Below, in pieces: positions 6,712 to 13,890 of a stretch of 18,558 nt of DNA (its first letter is position 1; each line of letters starts with the position of its first letter). The notes under the pieces were generated by a model. The model was not told the origin of the DNA. It saw only the letters and a list, made by a program, of their open reading frames with translations, and did no database searches. Position numbers and translations under genes: made by a program. The stretch is from an uncultured Anaerovibrio sp. (GTDB lineage Bacteria; Bacillota; Negativicutes; Selenomonadales; Selenomonadaceae), in the NCBI GenBank assembly GCA_902785445.1, contig CACZYN010000014.1:1-18558 (forward strand), read 5' to 3'.

Positions 6712-7920
6712 ATGTTGCAGGTTAATTGCGACGAGAAAATAATAGGGATAGAAAAGTGGATATTTCGTTTTTTATGCGGGTATGCACTTTTTTCCAGTAT
6801 TTCCATAGCTGGGGGAAATGTTTTTTTGGGGCTGGCAGTTGCGGCAGGCCTGGTGCGATTGTATAAGAAACATGATGATTGGCGGGAACTTTTGACAATT
6901 GATAAAGCATTGTCAGGACCATTTTTTTTGATGGTAGGGGTTTTCTTGCTGGTCAGTATCTTTTCTACGGATATTGTTCATAGTGGTAATGTGCTGTTTA
7001 ACCATTATGTAAATCGCCTGATGCCATTTTTGCTGGTGGTAATGTTTGTACGGGAGAAAAAACAACTTATTTGGTTGGTTCTTTTGGCAGGGGCATCAAT
7101 GTTGATTAACAATTTAGCTTGTATAATCCAATGGAATGTAATTGGTGGGGAGTATGTTAAGGAACAACGAACGCCGGGCTTTATTGGCACCATGATGACG
7201 GCAGGGTTTAACTCCATGTGGTTGCCAGTACTATTTCTTTTGGGGGCAAAAACCGAAGGAAAGTGGAAATATTGCGTTTGGATGGCGATGCTTATTGCGG
7301 TTATTGGTACTGTATATAATAATACCAGGGGGGCCTGGCTGGCCATTACTATAACCATGGCTGTTACGCTGTTTTTATACGCTAAATCCAAGGTTAAAGC
7401 TCTGGCTTTCTTATTGGTACTGGCTCTTGGGGTAGGTGTAGTAGTTCACAATGTGGACTGGATGGCCGACAGGGTAACTTCTATAGTTAATCCAACGTCT
7501 AATAGTAGCTCCAATGAACGTCTTATTTTATGGGAAAGTGCCCGGAATATGGTGGCAGATTATCCTCTAACAGGGGTTGGTTACGGTGGGTTTGAAAAAA
7601 ACTATCAGGAAAAATACATTTTGCCGGAGGCTCGTTACCGGGAACTTGGCCATGCCCATAATAATTTTTACAATGTTTTGGCGGAAACCGGCTATCCAGG
7701 GGCAATTGCTCTATGTATTTGGTGGCTGGGAACAGTGGTCTATGGTCTTAACGGCTGGCGTAAGAAAAAAAATATTGCATATTTGCTTATGCTGGCAGTA
7801 TTTTTGGGTATCATGCTGCAAGGAGTAACGGAATATACCATGGGTGACAGCATAGTAATGAAATTTTTCTGGTTTGCCATGGGAAGTTGTGTGCAATGGC
7901 TTAGATTAACAGAGGAATAA
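6712..7920 (+). CDS. O-antigen ligase (WaaL/Wzy-type) family membrane protein
   Basis: The protein has 402 residues from the ATG at 6712. AGGTG lies 6 bases upstream, and a longer frame from 6634 would run through the sucCD terminator hairpin, so I reject it. It is polytopic with roughly ten to twelve membrane segments. NNTRGAW (Arg206) is followed by another membrane stretch and then a large hydrophilic loop at about residues 260-325, which carries ERLILWESARNMV, GVGYGGF and GHAHNNF (His314, His316). A conserved loop histidine and an arginine are hallmarks of O-antigen ligases and polymerases. The likely role is transfer of undecaprenyl-linked polysaccharide to lipid A-core at the periplasmic face; a polymerase or other glycan ligase cannot be excluded because no other LPS genes are adjacent. 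It appears monocistronic, with a terminator on each side. Confidence 0.86.
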   Translation: MLQVNCDEKIIGIEKWIFRFLCGYALFSSISIAGGNVFLGLAVAAGLVRLYKKHDDWRELLTIDKALSGPFFLMVGVFLLVSIFSTDIVHSGNVLFNHYVNRLMPFLLVVMFVREKKQLIWLVLLAGASMLINNLACIIQWNVIGGEYVKEQRTPGFIGTMMTAGFNSMWLPVLFLLGAKTEGKWKYCVWMAMLIAVIGTVYNNTRGAWLAITITMAVTLFLYAKSKVKALAFLLVLALGVGVVVHNVDWMADRVTSIVNPTSNSSSNERLILWESARNMVADYPLTGVGYGGFEKNYQEKYILPEARYRELGHAHNNFYNVLAETGYPGAIALCIWWLGTVVYGLNGWRKKKNIAYLLMLAVFLGIMLQGVTEYTMGDSIVMKFFWFAMGSCVQWLRLTEE

Positions 7921-7928
7921 TAGCTTAA

Positions 7929-7967
7929 TGGGAAGTGACTGTGGCAAGTAGTCGCTTCCTATTTTTT
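7929..7967 (+). terminator. Rho-independent terminator after the O-antigen ligase gene
   Basis: GGAAGTGACT (7931-7940) pairs with AGTCGCTTCC (7950-7959) through one G-T pair, around a 9-base loop. Two further outer pairs and a TATTTTTT tail follow. Confidence 0.88.
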
Positions 7968-7981
7968 ATTCGAAATTTTGA

Positions 7982-8010
7982 TTGTAAACTTTGCCTTTTT
8001 ATTATATATT
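7982..8010 (+). promoter_or_regulatory. Candidate promoter of the mreB-flagellar operon
   Basis: TTGTAA (7982-7987), a 17-base spacer and TATATT (8005-8010, 5 of 6 to TATAAT) lie between the upstream terminator and mreB. The -35 match is only 4 of 6, and other AT-rich -10 candidates exist nearby. No sigma-28-type site is visible here. Confidence 0.4.
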
Positions 8011-8077
8011 TATTATGTATCAGTATAAATGGGCGCACTGTACCTTTATGCTAATTTGGGGGAAGGAAGATGAATAG

Positions 8078-9100
8078 ATGTTTGGCATGTCAATGGATAT
8101 TGGCGTTGATTTGGGAACGGCAAATGTTTTGATTTATATAAAGGGAAAAGGAGTTGTTCTGCGGGAACCATCAGTGGTAGCTGTGGATCGGGATACCAAT
8201 CGTGTTTTGGCAGTAGGCGAGGATGCCAGACGAATGATTGGTCGAACTCCTGGTAACATTGTGGCCATTCGGCCGCTACGGGATGGAGTAATATGCAATT
8301 ATGATATTACTGAGGCAATGCTCAGATATTTTATTGAAAAGGTTATCGGACATAGTTTTGTTTTTCGCCCACGCATTATGATTTGTGTGCCATCAGGGGT
8401 TACCATGGTAGAGCAGCGAGCCGTCCAGGAAGCTGCTGAACAGGCTGGGGCAAGACGGACTTTCCTTATTGAAGAACCTTTGGCTGCTGCTTTGGGGGCG
8501 GGTCTGGATATTTCTGAGGCTTGCGGCTCCATGGTAGTGGATATTGGTGGCGGTACTACTGATGTGGCAGTTATCAGCCTTGGTGGTATAGTAAACAGTG
8601 CCAGCATAAAAACGGCGGGAGATGCCTTTGATGAGGCCATTATAGATTATGTTAAGAGTACCTTTAGCCTGATGATTGGTGAGCGGACCGCCGAGGAAAT
8701 AAAAATGAATGTGGGAGCCGCTTATGCTGGTGCCAGAAATGGCAAGATGGAAATCAAAGGACGTAATCTTTTGTCTGGTTTGCCAAAGTTAGTGGAGATA
8801 ACCACTGATCAGGTGGCGGAAGCTTTGGCTAATCCAGTGGGTAAGATTGTGGATTGCGTAAAGAAGGTTTTGGAGGAATGCCCACCAGAACTGGCTGCCG
8901 ATATTGTGGATCGGGGGATAATATTCACCGGTGGTGGCGCAATGCTATACGGCTTGGATGAGCTTTTACACCAGGAGACCAAGATTCCAGTTGGGTTGGC
9001 GGATGATGCCATGTCCTGCGTGGCTCTTGGTACAGGTAAGGCTCTGGATAATATTGATAAACTTGAAGATAAAAAGTCCATGTCTTTTTGGCGTAAATAG
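8078..9100 (+). CDS. mreB: Rod shape-determining protein MreB/Mbl
   Basis: The protein has 340 residues, the usual length. Actin-fold motifs in order: phosphate 1 DIGVDLGTANVLIY near the N-terminus, RPLRDGVI, IEEPLAAALGAGLD, phosphate 2 DIGGGTTDVAVISLGG at about residues 156-171, and the adenosine motif IIFTGGGAMLYGLDEL near 280-295. It polymerises along the inner membrane and guides lateral wall synthesis with RodA, PBP2 and MreC. GGAAGGA lies 10 bases before the ATG; an ATG at 8070 is in another frame. The following flgF and flgG genes match the Bacillus order mbl-flhO-flhP, so this is more likely the Mbl paralogue than the MreB of an mreBCD operon. Confidence 0.95.
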   Translation: MFGMSMDIGVDLGTANVLIYIKGKGVVLREPSVVAVDRDTNRVLAVGEDARRMIGRTPGNIVAIRPLRDGVICNYDITEAMLRYFIEKVIGHSFVFRPRIMICVPSGVTMVEQRAVQEAAEQAGARRTFLIEEPLAAALGAGLDISEACGSMVVDIGGGTTDVAVISLGGIVNSASIKTAGDAFDEAIIDYVKSTFSLMIGERTAEEIKMNVGAAYAGARNGKMEIKGRNLLSGLPKLVEITTDQVAEALANPVGKIVDCVKKVLEECPPELAADIVDRGIIFTGGGAMLYGLDELLHQETKIPVGLADDAMSCVALGTGKALDNIDKLEDKKSMSFWRK

Positions 9101-9117
9101 TAAAGGGAGGCTTTTTT

Positions 9118-9927
9118 ATGTGGCGCGGACTATATACAGCAGCTACAGGGATGATTACGGAATCCTGCCGCACGGATGTTATTGCCAATAACCTGGCAAA
9201 TGCGAACACTACAGGATTTAAGAGAGATGATGCAGTAAGCAGCGATTTTAAGCCGATGCTGATGCACAGAATTGACGATTTATCCCGGCAACAACGGGAT
9301 GTGACTACCTTTAAGGGCTTTTCCCTGTACCAGAATGCTCCAATAATTGGTGAACTGGGGATGGGTTCCAAGGTAGATGAAGTGGCGACAGATTTTTCTC
9401 AGGGATCTTTCCAGACCACTGGCAATCCTTTTGATTTAGCCATTTCTGGCGAGGGATACTTCTTGATAGATACTCCACAGGGACAGCGTTATACCAGGGA
9501 TGGCAATTTCTACCGTTCCTCCAGTGGCCGTCTGGTAAATGTCAGCGGTTACAACGTATTAGATGAAAGAGGACGCCCGATTGATATTCCGGAGGAAGCT
9601 ACCACAATTATTGTGGGCGCAACCGGTAATATAACTGCTGATGGTAATCCGGTGGCTCGGCTTGGACTCTTCCAATTTGAAGGCGGACGCCGGGCAATGA
9701 TTAAGCTGGGAGATAACCTATATCGCCCTAACGGGAATAATCCACGTCGAACCAATGCTACAGGAGAAATTCAGCAGGGAATATTGGAACGCTCCAATAC
9801 AAATGTGGTTTCGGAAATGGTAAACTTGATTGCCAATTATCGGTCCTACGAAGCTAATTCCCGGGCTGTGGTCACTCAGGATTCTATGTTGGAGAAGTCC
9901 GTCAGTGAAGTCGGTCGGAATATGTAA
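9118..9927 (+). CDS. flgF: Flagellar rod protein of the FlgF/FlgG (FlhO) family
   Basis: The protein has 269 residues. The N-terminal helix carries the rod signature (LYTAATGM, DVIANNLANANTTGFKRDD). The middle has LAISGEGYFLI and YTRDGNFYRSSSGRLV, which is the FlgE/F/G-like D1 core. The C-terminal helix has GILERSNTNVVSEMVNLI and RSYEANSRAV. It is secreted by the flagellar type III apparatus and forms the proximal end of the distal rod; it has no signal peptide. It lies 17 bases after mreB, with GGGAGG 7 bases before its ATG. The name FlgF rests mainly on its position just before flgG; FlhO is the equivalent Bacillus name. Confidence 0.92.
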   Translation: MWRGLYTAATGMITESCRTDVIANNLANANTTGFKRDDAVSSDFKPMLMHRIDDLSRQQRDVTTFKGFSLYQNAPIIGELGMGSKVDEVATDFSQGSFQTTGNPFDLAISGEGYFLIDTPQGQRYTRDGNFYRSSSGRLVNVSGYNVLDERGRPIDIPEEATTIIVGATGNITADGNPVARLGLFQFEGGRRAMIKLGDNLYRPNGNNPRRTNATGEIQQGILERSNTNVVSEMVNLIANYRSYEANSRAVVTQDSMLEKSVSEVGRNM

Positions 9928-9929
9928 TT

Positions 9930-9963
9930 AAATCCTAATTTTATTTTAAGGATTTTACGATAA
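9930..9963 (+). promoter_or_regulatory. Weak hairpin and possible flagellar-sigma promoter between flgF and flgG
   Basis: AAATCCT (9930-9936) and AGGATTT (9949-9955) form a GC-poor 7-bp stem with a 12-base loop and a short T tail, at best a weak attenuator. Overlapping it, TAAT (9936-9939), 16 bases and TACGATAA (9956-9963, 6 of 8 to GCCGATAA) resemble a sigma-28 promoter. Both readings are tentative. Confidence 0.25.
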
Positions 9964-10015
9964 TATATTAGTGAAGCGTTTTTAACGTTGTGTTTGCAGA
10001 TAGGAGAAATGCCTT

Positions 10016-10807
10016 ATGATGAGATCACTTTGGTCTGCGGCTTCCGGCATGAAGGGCCAGCAGAAACAGATGGATGTATTGTCTCACAATATTGCTAACG
10101 TAAATACTACTGGTGCTAAGGCTCAGCGGGCTGAGTTTCAGGATTTGATTTATCAGACCTTGCGGGCTGGCGGTGCAGAAAGTGGCGATGGTACTCAGTT
10201 CCCAACCCCTATGCAGATAGGTTTGGGTACCAAATTTGCTGCAACTACCCGTGTGTTTACCCAGGGTAATATTCAGGTTACAGATAATATTACGGATATT
10301 GCCATTGAAGGTGAAGGCTTCTTCCAGATTCTTTTGCCGGATGGTACTACAGCCTATACCAGAGATGGTTCCTTTAAGTTGGATTCCAACCGTAATCTGG
10401 TAACTACCGAAGGTTATCCACTGACTAACAACATTCAGTTTGATGCCAATGCACCAAGTGACAGCATTGCTATCTCGTCTACGGGTGCGGTTTCTGACAC
10501 CCCAGCTGGTGGTACTTCCACTGTGGTGGGGCAGATTACTTTGGCCAGATTTTTAAATCCGGCTGGTTTGACCGCCATTGGTAAGAATTTATTTATCCAG
10601 TCTGAGGCCTCCGGTGAGCCATTAGAAAATAATCCAGGTACTGATGGTACCGGTACCCTTATTCAGAGCGCTTTGGAAATGTCCAGCGTTCAGATAGTAG
10701 ATGAAATGGTAAACATGATTGTGGCACAGCGTGCCTATGAGTCCAATTCCAAGGCGATAACCACTTCTGACTCTATGTTGGAAATTGCTAACGGTTTGAA
10801 ACGGTGA
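10016..10807 (+). CDS. flgG: Flagellar distal rod protein FlgG
   Basis: The protein has 263 residues, matching FlgG (about 260). N-terminal MRSLWSAASGMKGQQ and LSHNIANVNTTGAKAQRAEFQDL are the rod signature of FlgG, including the stretch around residues 45-60 typical of the distal rod. The core has GEGFFQILLPDG and YTRDGSFKLD. The C-terminus has QSALEMSSVQIVDEMVNMI and QRAYESNSKAI. It builds the straight distal rod that passes through the P and L rings. Two ATGs are in tandem; AGGAGA at 10002-10007 is 8 bases before the first, which I chose. The stop overlaps the flgA start. Confidence 0.96.
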   Translation: MMRSLWSAASGMKGQQKQMDVLSHNIANVNTTGAKAQRAEFQDLIYQTLRAGGAESGDGTQFPTPMQIGLGTKFAATTRVFTQGNIQVTDNITDIAIEGEGFFQILLPDGTTAYTRDGSFKLDSNRNLVTTEGYPLTNNIQFDANAPSDSIAISSTGAVSDTPAGGTSTVVGQITLARFLNPAGLTAIGKNLFIQSEASGEPLENNPGTDGTGTLIQSALEMSSVQIVDEMVNMIVAQRAYESNSKAITTSDSMLEIANGLKR

Positions 10808-11553
10808 TGAAAACTTTAGTTAAACTTTTATTGGTAATAGTTGTTTTGTTTCCAGTGTCTGTTTCCAAGGGCGCCGGGGTGTCGGTACAGCCTACAGCTC
10901 AGTTGCCCCAGGTTGTGGTGCGGGAAAATTTCATTCAGCAGGCTATCATATGTATTGATGCTGCCATGGCTGAGGGCGGGGAAGAACGCCGCCATACTAT
11001 TGAACCAATAATTGTTCCGGCGGGGTTGCGACTCCCGGAGGGGAAGATTACCTATTCAGGAAGCATTCCCAATGGAATACGTTTTGCCAAGGGTACCCAG
11101 GTGAATCTGGACGTTTTGCTGAATGGCAGGAAATACACCACGGTGAAGTGTTCTATGCGAATTCGCGTTTATGACAACATGGTGGTGGCTGCCAAACAGT
11201 TGCGTCAGGATCAGGTCCTTACCGCCAGTGATGTTAAAATTGAAGAGCGGGAAGACACGGGAGCTAATTGGAAGTACTACACGGATGTTAATGAGGTAAT
11301 TGGCAAGGTACCTATAAAGGGCATTGGCCAGGGGCAGATAATAAATAACCATGTCATTCAGTTCCCGGTCTGCATTATGCGGGGGGACAAGGTGAATATA
11401 CATGCCAATGTGAATGGTATAGTGGTGAGCGCTGAAGGCGTTGCCATGGAAAATGGTCGTAAGGACCGGTATATATCCGTGAAAAATGTTCTTTCTGGCA
11501 AGGTTATACGAGCCAAGGTTATTGATGAAAATAATGTTGAGGTGGCTGCATAG
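10807..11553 (+). CDS. flgA: Flagellar P-ring assembly chaperone FlgA
   Basis: The protein has 248 residues. A signal peptide (MKTLVKLLLVIVVLFPVSVSKGA) sends it to the periplasm. The C-terminal SAF/FlgA domain shows RQDQVLTASDVK, VIGKVPIKGIGQGQII, VCIMRGDKVNIHA, VSAEGVAMENG and VLSGKVIRAKV, the characteristic FlgA end. FlgA assists FlgI in forming the P ring around the distal rod. The ATG overlaps the flgG TGA (TGATG), so translation is probably coupled; GTG 10804 is an in-frame alternative one codon earlier. There is no strong ribosome binding site of its own. Placement between flgG and flgH differs from enterobacteria but occurs in some other proteobacteria. Confidence 0.93.
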   Translation: MKTLVKLLLVIVVLFPVSVSKGAGVSVQPTAQLPQVVVRENFIQQAIICIDAAMAEGGEERRHTIEPIIVPAGLRLPEGKITYSGSIPNGIRFAKGTQVNLDVLLNGRKYTTVKCSMRIRVYDNMVVAAKQLRQDQVLTASDVKIEEREDTGANWKYYTDVNEVIGKVPIKGIGQGQIINNHVIQFPVCIMRGDKVNIHANVNGIVVSAEGVAMENGRKDRYISVKNVLSGKVIRAKVIDENNVEVAA

Positions 11554-11588
11554 CAGCTTTAGTTATAAATTGGAGGCGGGTGAGCTTT

Positions 11589-12179
11589 ATGAAATATATT
11601 TTTTCTGTTGTGATGGCAGGGATAATGTTTTTTCAGATAGGATTGTTGGCTCCGGAAACTGCTGGCGCAGCGAGCCTGTGGGGTGACGGGGCTAGAAATA
11701 TGTTTACTGATCGTAAGGCATCTCAGGTAGGAGATTTGTTGACCATCCTTATTAGTGAAAATGCGACAACATCTACTACCAAATCGACGTCCAATTCCAA
11801 ATCTGGTTCCCAGAATATCAATGCGGGAACTGGCGTGTTCCGCTTCCTGATGGCGGCCGGTGCCAGCGGATCAGATAATTTTAAGGCTAACGGCAATGCT
11901 ACTGATACTAATACGGCTACTGGTACGGTTACAGTGACAGTGACTGAGGTCATGGAAAATGGCAATTTTGTTGTGGAAGGAACACAGTCCATTTGGAACA
12001 ACAAAAATGAACATAAGATTACTTTGCGGGGAATTGTTCGTCCAGAGGATATTACCTTTAAAAATACCATTCCGTCCAGCAAGGTAGCCGATGCTACGTT
12101 GAAGTTTGATGGTAAGGGCCCATTGAATGCCAAGCAGAGACAGGGCATTCTTACCCAGATTTTCAATATTCTGTTCTAA
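11589..12179 (+). CDS. flgH: Flagellar L-ring protein FlgH, without a lipobox
   Basis: The protein has 196 residues from the ATG at 11589; GTG 11580 is a possible earlier start three codons upstream, but the GGAGG at 11572-11576 would be only 3 bases from it. FlgH hallmarks are SLWGDG at the mature start, DRKASQVGDLLTILI, the long TVTVTVTEVMENGNFVVEG strand region, ITLRGIVRPEDI and the C-terminal GILTQIF. FlgH forms the outer-membrane bushing for the rod. Unusually there is no cysteine anywhere in the protein: the signal peptide ends ...ETAGA-ASLW and fits signal peptidase I, not the lipoprotein peptidase used by enterobacterial FlgH. It is shorter than the roughly 230 residues of the E. coli protein. 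Confidence 0.93.
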   Translation: MKYIFSVVMAGIMFFQIGLLAPETAGAASLWGDGARNMFTDRKASQVGDLLTILISENATTSTTKSTSNSKSGSQNINAGTGVFRFLMAAGASGSDNFKANGNATDTNTATGTVTVTVTEVMENGNFVVEGTQSIWNNKNEHKITLRGIVRPEDITFKNTIPSSKVADATLKFDGKGPLNAKQRQGILTQIFNILF

Positions 12180-12202
12180 TGAATCAGCGTGGGGGATTTG
12201 TG

Positions 12203-13321
12203 ATGAAGCGCATTTTGAAGATAATGTCACTGACATTGTGTATGTGTCTGTTGACAATGAGTGTGGTGTTTGCAGCCAGTTCAAGCACCCGAATAAAGGA
12301 TATTGCCAAGGTACAAGGGGTCCGCTCTAACCAATTGGTAGGTTATGGTTTGGTGGTAGGCCTTAACGGAACTGGCGATTCCAATAAGATGCTTAATACA
12401 ATGCAGTCCATTGGCAACATGATGCAGGCCTTTGGCGTGGCTATTGATACAGCCACCCTGAAACCGAAGAATGTGGCGGCCGTTATTGTTACAGCAACTT
12501 TGCCGCCATTTGTCCGTGAGGGTGACAATATCGATATTACTGTTTCTTCCATTGGTGATGCCACCAGTATTCAGGGGGGAACATTGGTACAGACTCCTTT
12601 AAAGGCGGCCAATGGTAATGTTTATGCGGTAGCCCAGGGCGCAGTATCTACTGGTGGTTTTGTGGCCGGTAGAGGGGGCAATGGCAGTGCCCAAAAGAAT
12701 TTCCCAACGGTGGGGACAACTCCGAATGGTGCCATTGTGGAGCGCACAGTAGAGGATGATATGGCTGATATAAGCAGCAATCTGTCCTTGTCCTTGTCCA
12801 AAGCGGACTTTACTACAGCCAGTCGGATAGCTGATGCTATTAACCGCCAATATGGTAATGTGGCCAAGGCAGCTAATCCGGGGCGGGTTGATGTAGTTGT
12901 TCCAGCCTATTATCGTAACGATGTGGTGAGCTTTGTAGCCAGTCTGGAAGATATCTATGTAACTCCGGACAACGTGGCCAAGGTTGTTGTAAATGAACGT
13001 ACTGGTACCATTGTTATGGGTGGTAATGTCTCCGTTGACAGTATCGCTATTACCCAGGGGGGCTTAAGCGTAAAGATTTCCAAGGAAACGGAAATTGATC
13101 AGCCAGAGCCATTTAGTATGGGACGTACGGTTGTTACCAAGGAAGAAAAGACCGAGGTGGAGGATGCAACAGCAAATTCCATCGTTTTGCCGGCAACAGC
13201 CAATGTAAATGATATTGTGGGAGCTCTGAACTCCGTAGGAGCTACTCCAAGAGATATTATTTCTATTCTGCAGGCTATTAAAGCGGCAGGAGCTCTTCAT
13301 GCCGAACTGGAAATTATCTAA
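12203..13321 (+). CDS. flgI: Flagellar P-ring protein FlgI
   Basis: The protein has 372 residues from the ATG at 12203, which is preceded by GGGGGA 6 bases upstream and opens a good signal peptide (MKRILKIMSLTLCMCLL...VFA-AS). The ATG at 12179 overlaps the flgH stop but has no ribosome binding site. Family motifs are RIKDIAKVQGVRSNQLVGYGLVVG, GTGD, KNVAAVIVTATLPPF, GDNIDITVSSIGDA, GGTLVQTPL, FTTASRIADAIN, VVNERTGTIVMGGNV and the C-terminal GALNSVGATPRDIISILQAIKAAGALHAELEII. It forms the P ring in the peptidoglycan layer. The mature part has no cysteine. Confidence 0.97.
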   Translation: MKRILKIMSLTLCMCLLTMSVVFAASSSTRIKDIAKVQGVRSNQLVGYGLVVGLNGTGDSNKMLNTMQSIGNMMQAFGVAIDTATLKPKNVAAVIVTATLPPFVREGDNIDITVSSIGDATSIQGGTLVQTPLKAANGNVYAVAQGAVSTGGFVAGRGGNGSAQKNFPTVGTTPNGAIVERTVEDDMADISSNLSLSLSKADFTTASRIADAINRQYGNVAKAANPGRVDVVVPAYYRNDVVSFVASLEDIYVTPDNVAKVVVNERTGTIVMGGNVSVDSIAITQGGLSVKISKETEIDQPEPFSMGRTVVTKEEKTEVEDATANSIVLPATANVNDIVGALNSVGATPRDIISILQAIKAAGALHAELEII

Positions 13322-13333
13322 GGAAGTGTTTTT

Positions 13334-13819
13334 ATGCAGATTGATAATATAACCAGCAACTGGGCCATGGCTCAACAGGCCAATGATCAGGGCGCAAAGG
13401 CGGTAAAGGATGCGCAGGGGTTTGCCGAACAGCTTCAGAGAGCTTCGGAGGCTTTGGAAAACGCTACAGACATTCAGAAGGAAAATGCCGTCAAGGCTAT
13501 TAAGGATAAAGCGTCAATGACTCCAGAGCAGTTGGCTTATGATAAGAAGCTGCGGGAGGCTTGCCAAGGCTTTGAGGCTATGTTCCTCAATATGATGTAT
13601 CGGGAAATGCGTCGTACGGTGCCGGATGATAGTCTGTTTGGCACCTCCAATGCCCAGAAAATATGGCAGGATATGATGGATACAGAAATGGTTAATCAGA
13701 TGTCAGCAGCCGGTGGCGTAGGTTTGGCTGATGTGATTTATAAGCAGCTTACCTTGGAGGACAAGGCCCGGCATGATATGTCGGAGCGTATAATGCAGCA
13801 ACGTCAGGCCAAGGGTTAA
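13334..13819 (+). CDS. flgJ: Rod-binding FlgJ, N-terminal domain only
   Basis: The protein has 161 residues. The C-terminal half is the FlgJ rod-binding domain: LREACQGFEAMFLNMMYREMRRTVPDDSLFG and the QDMMDTEMVNQMSAAGGVGLADVIYKQL stretch. There is no glucosaminidase domain, so this is the single-domain FlgJ that caps or scaffolds the growing rod; the wall-cutting activity must come from a separate enzyme not seen here. A ribosome binding site (AGGAAG) begins at the flgI stop. It is the last gene of the operon; a terminator follows at 13842. Confidence 0.93.
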   Translation: MQIDNITSNWAMAQQANDQGAKAVKDAQGFAEQLQRASEALENATDIQKENAVKAIKDKASMTPEQLAYDKKLREACQGFEAMFLNMMYREMRRTVPDDSLFGTSNAQKIWQDMMDTEMVNQMSAAGGVGLADVIYKQLTLEDKARHDMSERIMQQRQAKG

Positions 13820-13841
13820 GAACAAAAGCGTTGATATATTG

Positions 13842-13875
13842 GGGCTGTTGCGTTTTTGCGTAACAGTCCATTTTT
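13842..13875 (+). terminator. Rho-independent terminator after flgJ
   Basis: GGGCTGTTGCG (13842-13852) pairs with CGTAACAGTCC (13859-13869) through two G-U pairs around the loop TTTTTG, followed by ATTTTT. It closes the mreB-flgJ operon and lies directly before the first ATG of the next reading frame. Confidence 0.8.
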
Positions 13876-13890
13876 ATGGGAAGTGATACA

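Noticed and set aside
5970..6806. Minus-strand open frame (278 codons) opposite sucD
   Set aside because: It is a shadow of sucD that also crosses the sucCD terminator and the start of the next gene; it has no start signals or recognisable motifs.
12179..12202. Earlier flgI start overlapping the flgH stop
   Set aside because: There is no ribosome binding site, and it adds nine polar residues before a normal signal peptide. ATG 12203 has GGGGGA in position.
12782..12801. Triple TTGTCC-like hexamer in flgI as a phase-variation tract
   Set aside because: It encodes the normal SLSLS strand of FlgI, is only three units long, and hexamer changes would not shift the frame.
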